A program made the position numbers and the translations under genes. From Yoonia maritima (lineage in GTDB: Bacteria > Pseudomonadota > Alphaproteobacteria > Rhodobacterales > Rhodobacteraceae): a DNA stretch of 64,000 bases. The stretch covers positions 310,001 through 374,000 of the forward strand of contig NZ_PVTP01000003.1 in NCBI RefSeq assembly GCF_003003285.1, given 5' to 3'. Positions within the stretch are counted from its first letter, which is position 1; every line of letters starts with the position of its first letter. The notes beneath the pieces were generated by a model. That model did not search any database and was not told the DNA's origin. It saw only the letters and a list, made by a program, of their open reading frames with translations. This document shows positions 35,405-43,889 of the stretch, in pieces.

Positions 35405-38094
35405 TCCTTTTTGAACCCTGCCAGTGCGGCTGCAAACGGGTTGTCAGGATCAATCGCTTTTTCGCGTTTTGGCTTAGCTGCAAAGGTTTGCGGCTTGTTA
35501 CCACCCTGCGGCTTACCTTTGCCCTTACCCTTGGGCTTGCCTTTACCGCGCGGACGGTCGTTTTGCGGACGCGCAGGGCGTGCAGCACGGCCACCCCACG
35601 TGAAGGTGTAGAACACCTCCAGCTCTGGGCCGGTTTCTTCGGCAGGTGCGGCAGGTTCTGCTTCTGCTGTAGCAGCTGGCGCAGCCTCTGCGTCAGCGGA
35701 ATCAGCGGCAGGTGCTGCTTTTACTTTTTCGCGCTCAGCTTTTTCGGCTTTGTAGCCAAGTCCGCTCATCAGATCAGCGAACTGTTCAAGCGTCATGCCT
35801 GTGATCGACAACATGTCAGGGTTTGCTTCAAACCCGCCACGGCTGTCTTTGTCACGCAGCATATCGGCCAGACGTTCCAGCATATCGATACGAATCGCAC
35901 GCTCGCCCGCAGCACGGTAGCCTGACATCGCATAGTAACCCGGCACCGCATCTTTGGCGGCAGGTACAGTCACCAGACCCGGTGGAGGGCTTTCTGGAAA
36001 TTCCTGCAGACCTTTGGCCAGTGACCAAAGAACCAAACGCAGACGTGTCGGCGCTGGCTTTAGCAAAAGCGGCTGGAAGATCGTGAACTGACCAAAGCGA
36101 ACGCCATGCTTGCGCAGCGAACCGCGTGCATCTTGATCAAGCGCTTTGACTTCATCGGCAACTTCACCACGTGGGATGATGCCAAATCCTTCGGCCATCC
36201 GGTAAGCAAAGCCTTTGGCAGCGCCTGTCAGCGTCTCGTCGTTTTTCAACGCAAGCAGACCCTCGAAGCCCGCTGCGATTTTACGATCAATGAAATGCTG
36301 TAGACGGCGCTGCACCTTTGCAGCAACGTCTTCGCCGGCCTCGTCATCAACAAAAGCAGTGACACCCGGTTTGAACGGATCAGATCCCGCGACAAGCTTA
36401 CCTACCGCATGGTCGCCCCACATAAGGCCGCCCTGTTCGGTAAAATCAATCTCGGGGTCTGGTGCGTTATAAAACCGGTCTGCTAGCAGGTGGAACTGTG
36501 GAACCAGCGCCTGTACTGACGCCTGACGCAATGTCTTGGCCTCATCTGGGCTACCAGCCTTATCCATCCGAAAGCGGAATCCTTCCAACCGTCCGACGAA
36601 TTCGCCCTCTACGGTTACTTCACCTTTGTCGTTTACGTCAGCCAAAAGGCTCTCCTTCTGTTTGAGCCGCCGAAGCAAAATGCTTGTCCGCCGGTCCACA
36701 AATCTTTGCGTTAGCGCGCCGTGAAGCGCGTCTGATAGTCGGTCTTCTACAGCGCGCGTCTCGTCGCGCCAATGGTTTTCGTCACGCAACCAACCGTTGC
36801 GCTGTGCAACATATGTCCACGTACGTATATAGGCCAGTCGTTTTGACAGGGTATCAATGTCCCCGTCCGTGCGGTCAATGCGTCTGACCTGCAGACCAAA
36901 CCAGTTGGCGGACACATGCCCAAGTTGGTGCAGGTCGTTATAAATATGGGTTAAAAGGCTCGCGTGTTCGCCAGATGAAATGCCCCGAAAATCAGGCACC
37001 CGGCAGACTTCCCATAGCAACTTCACTGAAGGGCCGTCAGTGGCCCGCGCCGCAACTTCCGCGTCCCCGCCGAGCGCTTTCAAAGCCTTCAAATCGTCGC
37101 TTTCTCGGACACGGGTAAGCCAGCGGTCATCGGTGCGCTCCTCAAGCGTCGCGATCAGGCGCTTGACAGACCCAAATTGCAGCCGGCTGTTGCGCCAATG
37201 CAATTTATTCACAGGGCTGAATTGATGCTCCGTGATTGCTTCAGCGATTTCATCGTCCAATGGTGGGGCCTCACCAGTGACACCAAATGTCCCGTTTTCG
37301 ATATGCCGCCCTGCCCGGCCTGCAATTTGCGCCAACTCTTGAGGCTGCAAATGGCGCATGCGTTGGCCATCAAACTTGATTAACGATGAAAACGCGACAT
37401 GCGAGATATCGAGGTTTAACCCCATCCCAATGGCGTCGGTGGCGACCAGATAGTCGACATCGCCGTTTTGGTACATTTCCACCTGCGCGTTCCGCGTCCG
37501 GGGCGACAACGCGCCCATAACCACGGCAGCCCCACCTTTAGTACGCCGTAAAAGCTCAGCAATCGCATAGACGTTTTCAACAGAAAACCCAACAATTGCG
37601 GCCCGAGCCGGCATTCTGCTTATCTTTTTCGAACCTGTATAGGTAAGCTGCGACATACGTTCGCGGTACATAAACTGCGCGGAGGGAACCATCGCAGAAA
37701 TCGCACCACGCATGGTGTCGGCACCCAAAAACAGCGTTTCATGCAATCCACGCGCATTCAGCAAACGGTCGGTAAAAACATGCCCACGTTCAGGATCGGC
37801 GCAAAGCTGGATTTCATCAATGGCAAGAAAATCGCAGCCCATACCTTCGGGCATCGCCTCGACTGTGCAGACCCAGTAGGCCGCGCGGGGCGGCACGATA
37901 CGTTCTTCCCCAGTGATAAGCGCAACAACTCCGGGCCCTCGGACTGCGACGATACGATCATATACCTCTCGTGCAAGTAGCCGCAGAGGCAATCCGATAA
38001 CGCCCGTCCGATAGGATAGCATCCGCTGAATCGCATAATGCGTTTTACCAGTATTCGTCGGGCCGAGAACGGCCGTGATCCGCGCAGTGGTCAT
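35401..38094 (-). CDS. Suv3-like superfamily 2 helicase
   Basis: 897 residues. Motif I GPTNTGKTHYA (residues 11-21), motif II DEIQ (DEAH-like), motif VI QIAGRAGR and the helicase C-terminal lobe are clear, and the Suv3 C-terminal region follows. An alanine/glutamate-rich and then lysine/glycine-rich tail (about 800-897, PRGKGKPKGKGKG) is probably flexible and nucleic-acid binding. The family unwinds RNA in mitochondrial and alphaproteobacterial RNA turnover. It is followed by the S4 protein with a 4-bp overlap, an arrangement common in this group. Confidence 0.92.
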   Translation of the reverse strand: MTTARITAVLGPTNTGKTHYAIQRMLSYRTGVIGLPLRLLAREVYDRIVAVRGPGVVALITGEERIVPPRAAYWVCTVEAMPEGMGCDFLAIDEIQLCADPERGHVFTDRLLNARGLHETLFLGADTMRGAISAMVPSAQFMYRERMSQLTYTGSKKISRMPARAAIVGFSVENVYAIAELLRRTKGGAAVVMGALSPRTRNAQVEMYQNGDVDYLVATDAIGMGLNLDISHVAFSSLIKFDGQRMRHLQPQELAQIAGRAGRHIENGTFGVTGEAPPLDDEIAEAITEHQFSPVNKLHWRNSRLQFGSVKRLIATLEERTDDRWLTRVRESDDLKALKALGGDAEVAARATDGPSVKLLWEVCRVPDFRGISSGEHASLLTHIYNDLHQLGHVSANWFGLQVRRIDRTDGDIDTLSKRLAYIRTWTYVAQRNGWLRDENHWRDETRAVEDRLSDALHGALTQRFVDRRTSILLRRLKQKESLLADVNDKGEVTVEGEFVGRLEGFRFRMDKAGSPDEAKTLRQASVQALVPQFHLLADRFYNAPDPEIDFTEQGGLMWGDHAVGKLVAGSDPFKPGVTAFVDDEAGEDVAAKVQRRLQHFIDRKIAAGFEGLLALKNDETLTGAAKGFAYRMAEGFGIIPRGEVADEVKALDQDARGSLRKHGVRFGQFTIFQPLLLKPAPTRLRLVLWSLAKGLQEFPESPPPGLVTVPAAKDAVPGYYAMSGYRAAGERAIRIDMLERLADMLRDKDSRGGFEANPDMLSITGMTLEQFADLMSGLGYKAEKAEREKVKAAPAADSADAEAAPAATAEAEPAAPAEETGPELEVFYTFTWGGRAARPARPQNDRPRGKGKPKGKGKGKPQGGNKPQTFAAKPKREKAIDPDNPFAAALAGFKKD

Positions 38095-38120
38095 GGTTTT
38101 CCTCAGGACTAGTCCGCGCC

Positions 38121-38681
38121 TTAAAGCGCTTGACCCTCAAGTTGCAACTGTAAACGTACAATAGAATCCTTTGTCACAACGGACTGCGGGTTAATCGCAA
38201 GAATCATTTGGTAAAGTTCTAACGCGTCTTCGGGGCGATTGAGCTCCTCCATGATGACTGCCAGACCATCGATGGCCTGAAAGTGACGCGGTTCAATTTG
38301 CAAAACGCGCTGCACATCATCCAACGCTGGGCCGGTCATGCCGAGCAGGTAATAAGAGGTCGCACGCCCGAAGTAGCCACCGGCAAAATGCGGGGCATGA
38401 TCCACAAGCGCCGTGAAATGTTCAACTGCGGCGTCAACCTGTCCATCACGCAAAGCGTCCTGACCACGTCGCAAAAGCAAATCCATCGCGGGCGATCCGC
38501 TTTTGTCCCACTGTGTGACAATTTGCTGCTCTATACGCGCATAAGAACCGTCATCTGCGTCGAGCAGCTCTTGATATAAGTTGTGCAACGTCGTTTCCTG
38601 CGCACTGGCAGGTAAGGAAATCCCGACTGCCAAATAAAGTGCCGTAACGATACGTTTGATGCGATGTGTCAGCGTAACCAT
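38121..38681 (-). CDS. Tetratricopeptide repeat protein, exported
   Basis: 186 residues. A signal peptide (RIVTALYLAVGISLPASAQ) is followed by about three TPR units, with AVEHFTALVDHAPHFAGGYFGRATSYYLLG, ALDDVQRVLQIEP and ALELYQMILAINP. TPR proteins mediate protein contacts; in the periplasm this may be envelope assembly. ATG 38681 is chosen as it begins the signal peptide; the earlier ATG adds an odd hydrophobic stretch. No operon partner can be named. Confidence 0.8.
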   Translation of the reverse strand: MVTLTHRIKRIVTALYLAVGISLPASAQETTLHNLYQELLDADDGSYARIEQQIVTQWDKSGSPAMDLLLRRGQDALRDGQVDAAVEHFTALVDHAPHFAGGYFGRATSYYLLGMTGPALDDVQRVLQIEPRHFQAIDGLAVIMEELNRPEDALELYQMILAINPQSVVTKDSIVRLQLQLEGQAL

Positions 38682-38755
38682 AACAACTAATGTAACGCAG
38701 AACGCGGCCAACACCAGAGGTCGGCCGCCACATCAACGAAGAAGGACGAAAAAAC

Positions 38756-39046
38756 ATGAGCGATGTTGTGACCGAGGCCGTAGCTGCCCTGAACGCGAAA
38801 ATGGACGGCGCAGGCTTTGACGGCTCTGCTAAATTTGTAATTGAAGGTGAAGGTTCAATCATCATCGATGCAGACGGCGCGCGCGCAAGCGACGACGACG
38901 CAGACGTTTCTTTGACCGCTGACACCGAAACATTCAAAGCAATTCTTGACGGCGAACTGAACCCAACAACGGCGTTCATGACCGGAAAACTGACCGTCGA
39001 TGGCGACATGGGTCAGGCGATGAAGCTTTCTAGCGTACTGGGTTAA
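38756..39046 (+). CDS. SCP2 sterol-binding domain protein
   Basis: 96 residues, one SCP2 domain: GAGFDGSAKFVIEGEGSIIIDADG, then ADVSLTADTETFKAILDGELNPTTAFMTGKLTVDGDMGQAMKLSSVL. The fold has a lipid-binding tunnel, and the conserved FMTGKLKxxGD segment is present. It is thought to bind lipids or acyl-CoAs. GAAGGA lies upstream of the ATG. It is 2 nt before the hydrolase gene, so the two probably work on the same lipid substrate. Confidence 0.9.
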   Translation: MSDVVTEAVAALNAKMDGAGFDGSAKFVIEGEGSIIIDADGARASDDDADVSLTADTETFKAILDGELNPTTAFMTGKLTVDGDMGQAMKLSSVLG

Positions 39047-39048
39047 CG

Positions 39049-40005
39049 ATGGAATCGGCACCTCTTTTTGACGACATTGCAAATGGTCCTGCGGGGGGTG
39101 CTGCCCATTGGCTAAGAACAACTGATGGGCTGCGCATCCGCGCGGGCCATTGGAAGAAGACGGATGCCAAGGGCACCGTTCTGATCTTTCCTGGTCGCAC
39201 CGAATTTATCGAAAAATACGGACGCGCGGCAAAGGCATTGCACGATCGCGGCTTTGCTAGCGTTGTCGTCGACTGGCGTGGCCAGGGCATTTCTGATCGC
39301 ATGACGGCGAACCGGGCAATTGGCCACGTCGCTCGTTTTCCTGACTTTCAACACGATGTCGCGGCACTTGTGGCCTATGCAAAGGCCCAAAACCTACCAA
39401 AACCTTATTATATGATTGCCCATTCAATGGGTGGCTGCATTGGCCTCCGCTCTTTGATCAATGGACTTGATATCAAAGCTGCAATGTTCTCGGCGCCGAT
39501 GTGGGGCATTCAGATGTCTGTTGCCCTGCGCCCTATTGCATGGGGGCTTTCGACAGTAAGTAGGCATCTTGGGTTTGATGAAACTCTTGCACCCGGACAA
39601 TTTGAAAAACCTTACGTTTTGCGCGCCTCGTTCGAGGGCAATACGCTAACGAATGACCGCGACATGTACGAAACACTGGGACAACAGCTCCGCTGTCATC
39701 CGGACCTAGCGCTTGGTGGTCCGTCATTGCGTTGGCTAAATACATCCCTGCGTGAGATGCACCGCCTTAGCGCGCTTCCGTCGCCTACGAACATCCCGTG
39801 CCTCACCTTCCTTGGAAGTAACGAAGCTATCGTTGACCCGGTGCGCATCCGCGACCGCATGGCAAATTGGCCCAACGGCCAATTGCGTGTCATTGCCGGC
39901 GGCCAACACGAGATGATGATGGACAGCCCTGCTATTCAGGCCAGCATCTTTGATGCGACAGCATCCCACTTTGAAGCGACATCGAACGCCAAAGTCATCG
40001 CCTAA
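39049..40005 (+). CDS. Alpha/beta hydrolase, lysophospholipase type (serine aminopeptidase S33 fold)
   Basis: 318 residues. GRTEFIEKYGRAAKALHDRGFASVVVDWRGQGISD is the lysophospholipase-like beginning; the nucleophile elbow is AHSMGGCIG (Ser in GxSxG-like HSMGG), and FLGSNEAIVDPVRI and GGQHEMMMDSP give the acid and His. Monoacylglycerol or lysolipid hydrolysis is likely. It follows the SCP2 gene by 2 nt, which supports a shared lipid role. No signal peptide is seen. Confidence 0.9.
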   Translation: MESAPLFDDIANGPAGGAAHWLRTTDGLRIRAGHWKKTDAKGTVLIFPGRTEFIEKYGRAAKALHDRGFASVVVDWRGQGISDRMTANRAIGHVARFPDFQHDVAALVAYAKAQNLPKPYYMIAHSMGGCIGLRSLINGLDIKAAMFSAPMWGIQMSVALRPIAWGLSTVSRHLGFDETLAPGQFEKPYVLRASFEGNTLTNDRDMYETLGQQLRCHPDLALGGPSLRWLNTSLREMHRLSALPSPTNIPCLTFLGSNEAIVDPVRIRDRMANWPNGQLRVIAGGQHEMMMDSPAIQASIFDATASHFEATSNAKVIA

Positions 40006-40091
40006 CGATCAAACCTTTGAACATGTTGGGGGCTTTCAACTGCCCCGGCACATACCTATGTTGTGCGCAAACAACCGTTCAGAGGTATGAT

Positions 40092-41909
40092 ATGAAGTTT
40101 CCACAGCCCGTATTCGACGCAAACGCCAGTGGCGGAAAAGACTTGGGCAATCTGCCTGAGTGGGATTTGAGCGATCTTTACACAAGCGAAGACGCCCCCG
40201 AACTGACGCGCGATATGGGCTGGCTCGAAACCGAATGCGCCGCATTTGCGAGTGATTATGAAGGTAAACTGGATAGGCTAGACGCTGCAGGGCTTCTGGC
40301 AGCCGTTCAGCGGTACGAACAGATCGACGTGATCGCTGGGCGCATCATGTCTTTTGCTGGGCTGCGTTATTATCAAATCACAACAGATAGTGACCGCGCC
40401 AAATTCATGGCGGACTGCCAAGACAAGATTACAAACTTCACTACCCCGCTGGTGTTCTATGGCCTTGAATTTAACCGCTTGGATGATGACCACCTTGCCG
40501 GGCTATTGGCCACAAACGACGACCTCGCCCGTTACAAACCTGTGTTCGACCGGATGCGTGCGATGAAACCGCATCAGCTTTCCGATGAGCTAGAGAAATT
40601 CCTGCACGACCAATCCACTGTTGGGTCAGCCGCATGGAATCGGTTGTTTGACGAAACGATGGCCGGGCTTGAATTCGACGTCGATGGCGAAACGCTAAAC
40701 CTTGAAGCGACGCTAAACCTGCTCACCGAACAAGACCGCAGCAAACGCGAAGCAGCGACACATGCTTTGGCGAAGGTTTTTCAAGACAACATCAAAATCT
40801 TTTCTCGCGTGCACAACACGCTTGCCAAAGAAAAAGAGATCGAAGACCGCTGGCGCAAGATGCCGACCCCGCAAACAGGCCGGCACCTGTCTAACCATGT
40901 CGAACCTGAAGTCGTCGAAGCGCTGCGCAACGCCGTCGTCGCTGCCTACCCGCGCCTGTCGCACCGTTACTACGCGCTGAAAGCCAAATGGCTTGGGCTT
41001 GATCGAATGCAGACGTGGGACCGCAACGCCCCCCTCCCGATGGAAACGACACGTACCGTTGATTGGGATGAGGCGACAAAAACCGTGTTGGATGCCTACG
41101 CGAGCTTTGATCCAAAGATGGCCGAAATCGCACAGCCGTTCTTTGACAAAGGCTGGATCGACGCCGCTGTTAAACCCGGCAAGGCCCCCGGCGCATTCGC
41201 GCATCCTACCGTCACACCCGTACACCCCTATGTCATGCTGAACTATCTGGGCAAACCCCGCGATGTCATGACACTTGCGCATGAACTCGGTCATGGCGTG
41301 CACCAAGTTCTGGCAGCAGAACAAGGTGAACTGCTCTCGTCCACCCCGCTGACACTCGCGGAAACGGCATCTGTGTTTGGTGAAATGCTAACGTTCCAGA
41401 AGCTTCTGGACGGGGCAAAAACCAAAGAAGAACGCAAAGTCCTGCTAGCAGGCAAAGTCGAAGACATGATCAATACGGTTGTGCGTCAGATCGCGTTCTA
41501 CGATTTCGAATGCAAACTGCACGCAGCCCGCGCCGAAGGCGAGCTGACGCCAGACGACATCAACGCGCTTTGGATGTCAGTGCAGGCGGAATCATTAGGT
41601 GAAGTATTCGACTTTGCACCCGGCTATGAAACCTTCTGGGCCTACATCCCGCACTTTGTGCATTCCCCGTTCTACGTCTACGCCTATGCGTTTGGCGACG
41701 GGCTGGTGAACGCATTGTACGCCGTATACGCAGAAGGCGATGCTGATTTCCAAGCCAAGTATTTCGAAATGCTGCGCGCGGGCGGATCCAAACACCACAA
41801 AGACCTACTTGCGCCGTTCGGCCTTGATGCGTCCGACCCAAAATTCTGGGACAAGGGCCTAGCCATGATCGAAGGCTTCATAGACGAACTTGAGGCCATG
41901 GAAGAGTGA
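40092..41909 (+). CDS. pepF: M3-family oligoendopeptidase F
   Basis: 605 residues. The zinc site is TLAHELGHGVHQ, with His397, Glu398 and His401; the third ligand lies in TLAETASVFGEM. The all-helical N-terminal half (about 1-330) caps the active site. It cuts oligopeptides of about 7-17 residues in the cytoplasm. ATG 40092 is chosen since AGAGGT precedes it and the 25 upstream codons are unlike the family. The stop overlaps the start of the next gene (GTGA). Confidence 0.95.
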   Translation: MKFPQPVFDANASGGKDLGNLPEWDLSDLYTSEDAPELTRDMGWLETECAAFASDYEGKLDRLDAAGLLAAVQRYEQIDVIAGRIMSFAGLRYYQITTDSDRAKFMADCQDKITNFTTPLVFYGLEFNRLDDDHLAGLLATNDDLARYKPVFDRMRAMKPHQLSDELEKFLHDQSTVGSAAWNRLFDETMAGLEFDVDGETLNLEATLNLLTEQDRSKREAATHALAKVFQDNIKIFSRVHNTLAKEKEIEDRWRKMPTPQTGRHLSNHVEPEVVEALRNAVVAAYPRLSHRYYALKAKWLGLDRMQTWDRNAPLPMETTRTVDWDEATKTVLDAYASFDPKMAEIAQPFFDKGWIDAAVKPGKAPGAFAHPTVTPVHPYVMLNYLGKPRDVMTLAHELGHGVHQVLAAEQGELLSSTPLTLAETASVFGEMLTFQKLLDGAKTKEERKVLLAGKVEDMINTVVRQIAFYDFECKLHAARAEGELTPDDINALWMSVQAESLGEVFDFAPGYETFWAYIPHFVHSPFYVYAYAFGDGLVNALYAVYAEGDADFQAKYFEMLRAGGSKHHKDLLAPFGLDASDPKFWDKGLAMIEGFIDELEAMEE

Positions 41910-42388
41910 CATCCGTCACGCTGACGCCGCTCACACCTGCCCTAGCTGACAAGCTGAGGCAGGTTACAGTGGCACCTGATCAGGTCGTGTTTTCGGGGCA
42001 ACCCACCGAATTCATCGACCTGAACGATCCCGCAATTGATGTCCATGTGATTTTGTCTGACGGCGCGACCGTGGGCATGTTTCGCATCGATCGCGGGTTT
42101 CACAACCACCACCAGTTTGCCGCGCGCAGTATCTTTGGCCTGCGGACGTTTCTGGTTGATCAGCACAAGCAAGGCCGTGGCATTGCTAAGGCGTGTTGCC
42201 AGCAGCTCCATTCATATCTGTCTGCTGCATACCCAAAGGCCGAGGCGATCATGCTTACGGTCAACCTACGTAATCCCGGCGCGTATCGCGCCTATGTCAG
42301 CGGTGGGTTTATCGATACAGGCGCCCAGTACATGGACGGCGGCGCAGGACCGCAGAAAATCCTGAAACTACCGCTCCATACTCTGTGA
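41906..42388 (+). CDS. GNAT-family N-acetyltransferase
   Basis: 160 residues, with GTG start in a GTGA overlap with pepF. The central RSIFGLRTFLVDQHKQGRGIAKACCQQL carries the acetyl-CoA loop (QGRGIA, a Q/RxxGxG/A form). The C-terminal VNLRNPGAYRAYVSGGFIDTGAQYMD is the usual last strand and helix. The substrate is unknown; coupling to a peptidase may point to peptide or amino acid acetylation, but this is inference only. Confidence 0.9.
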   Translation: MTSVTLTPLTPALADKLRQVTVAPDQVVFSGQPTEFIDLNDPAIDVHVILSDGATVGMFRIDRGFHNHHQFAARSIFGLRTFLVDQHKQGRGIAKACCQQLHSYLSAAYPKAEAIMLTVNLRNPGAYRAYVSGGFIDTGAQYMDGGAGPQKILKLPLHTL

Positions 42389-42473
42389 ATGCCTAATAAG
42401 CCTGATTGCTATTGAATTACCAACAGATCACTTTTGCCATACAAGTAGTAGCGAACCGATCTAGGAACTCAAT

Positions 42474-42725
42474 TTGGAGGTTTATACTGCCATCATTAAA
42501 TTCATTGGACTGGTGATCTTTTACACCTCGCCACTAATCATCTTCGGCGTTTTGGGATTCATCAAATGGAAACGCCACTATGGTAAAGACCATTCGATTT
42601 TGGGCTATTACTTCCGGTATGCCACCGGGAAGCAAGTCACGGACGACCCCTGGCCAATATGCGTCACGAAACTATGCGTGTTCTTGTTATGGTCAATGTT
42701 GGTTACGGCAGTTCGGACCATATAA
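42474..42725 (+). CDS. Small membrane protein with uncertain start
   Basis: About 83 residues in two hydrophobic segments (about 6-28 and 64-80), with a polar middle KWKRHYGKDHSILGYYFRY. The only plain start is TTG 42474, but the best Shine-Dalgarno (GGAGG, 42476-42480) overlaps it, so the true start may be a rare codon such as ATC 42492 or a later GTG. I do not recognise the family. It is followed by a hairpin that also ends the convergent dcw operon. Confidence 0.45.
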   Translation: MEVYTAIIKFIGLVIFYTSPLIIFGVLGFIKWKRHYGKDHSILGYYFRYATGKQVTDDPWPICVTKLCVFLLWSMLVTAVRTI

Positions 42726-42754
42726 GCCTCATCGAAGCGCGGTAGCGAACGTAA

Positions 42755-42779
42755 AATAGGGGCCGCGCTGGCCCCTATT
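42755..42779 (-). terminator. Strong bidirectional terminator after mraY
   Basis: AATAGGGGCC and GGCCCCTATT form a perfect 10-bp stem around GCGCT. The minus strand continues with TTTTAC, ending the dcw operon; the plus strand has a T run (CTTTTTG) slightly later, ending the small membrane gene. Nothing else is visible between the two genes. Confidence 0.85.
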
Positions 42780-42797
42780 CGTATCTTTTTGTTGTCT

Positions 42798-43880
42798 TTA
42801 CCGGACTTTCAGCGTCGCCAGCCCGATCATCGCGAGGATCAATGAGATGATCCAGAAGCGGATGACGATCTGCGGTTCGGCCCAACCCTTTTTCTCGTAG
42901 TGGTGGTGGATCGGCGCCATCAAGAACACGCGTTTGCCGGTACGTTTAAAGTACAGCACTTGGATAATCACGCTTAGGGCTTCGACGACGAACAGACCAC
43001 CGACCACGGCTAGGACGATCTCGTGCTTGGTTGCAACGGCAATGGCACCAAGTGCACCGCCCAATGCAAGCGACCCAGTGTCGCCCATAAAGACAGCCGC
43101 AGGTGGCGCATTATACCACAAGAAACCAAGTCCACCGCCAATAAGTCCGGCACAGAAAATCAGGATTTCACCCGTACGCGGTACGTAGTGAACGTCCAGA
43201 TATTCTGTAAAGTCGGTCCGGCCAACTGCATAGGCGATGATCCCAAAGGTCGCGGCGGCGATCATCACAGGCATAATTGCCAATCCATCAAGCCCATCAG
43301 TCAGGTTCACCGCATTCGCAGCGCCGACGATCACAACAACCGAAAACGGTACAAACAAAATGCCCAGGTTGATCAGCGTGTCTTTGAATACTGGCATGGC
43401 AAGCTGGTTGCTTAGGTCATCTGGGTGGTAAGCGGCGGCCCAATATCCAGCAACGCCCGCAATCAAAATACCCAGCAAAATACGCACCTTACCGGATACA
43501 CCTGCGGTATTCTGTTTTGATACTTTGGCGTAGTCATCGGCGAAACCGATCGCCGCAAATGACAGCGTCACGAACAGAACCATCCATACGAATGGGTTAT
43601 CAAGCCGCGCCCAAAGCAGTGTCGATGTTGTCAGCGCGCCAACGATCAGCAGCCCACCCATTGTAGGGGTGCCTGCCTTTGCAAAATGTCCCTCGGGGCC
43701 ATCGTCGCGAATTGGCTGACCTTTGCCCTGCTTGCGACGCAGAACGTTGATTAGGGGCGGCCCAAAGATGAAACCGAACAGCAGTGACGTCATGAACGCC
43801 CCGCCCGCGCGGAAGGTGATATAGCGGAACAAGTTGAAAAAGTCGCCGCCATCGGAAAGTGACGTAAGCCAATAAAGCAT
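42798..43880 (-). CDS. mraY: Phospho-N-acetylmuramoyl-pentapeptide-transferase
   Basis: 360 residues, ten membrane helices. Family motifs: [37 protein letters not shown] with the catalytic Asp pair, [13 protein letters not shown], and [12 protein letters not shown] near the end, with [12 protein letters not shown]. It makes lipid I from UDP-MurNAc-pentapeptide and undecaprenyl phosphate. It is the last gene in this dcw segment, 9 nt after murF, and a terminator follows; murD, ftsW and murG do not follow here. Confidence 0.97.
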   Translation of the reverse strand: MLYWLTSLSDGGDFFNLFRYITFRAGGAFMTSLLFGFIFGPPLINVLRRKQGKGQPIRDDGPEGHFAKAGTPTMGGLLIVGALTTSTLLWARLDNPFVWMVLFVTLSFAAIGFADDYAKVSKQNTAGVSGKVRILLGILIAGVAGYWAAAYHPDDLSNQLAMPVFKDTLINLGILFVPFSVVVIVGAANAVNLTDGLDGLAIMPVMIAAATFGIIAYAVGRTDFTEYLDVHYVPRTGEILIFCAGLIGGGLGFLWYNAPPAAVFMGDTGSLALGGALGAIAVATKHEIVLAVVGGLFVVEALSVIIQVLYFKRTGKRVFLMAPIHHHYEKKGWAEPQIVIRFWIISLILAMIGLATLKVR

Positions 43881-43889
43881 GAGGGAATC

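Noticed and set aside
40713-41324. Antisense open frame of about 200 codons within pepF
   Set aside because: Shadow of the strongly supported oligoendopeptidase gene; no SD and no recognisable motif.
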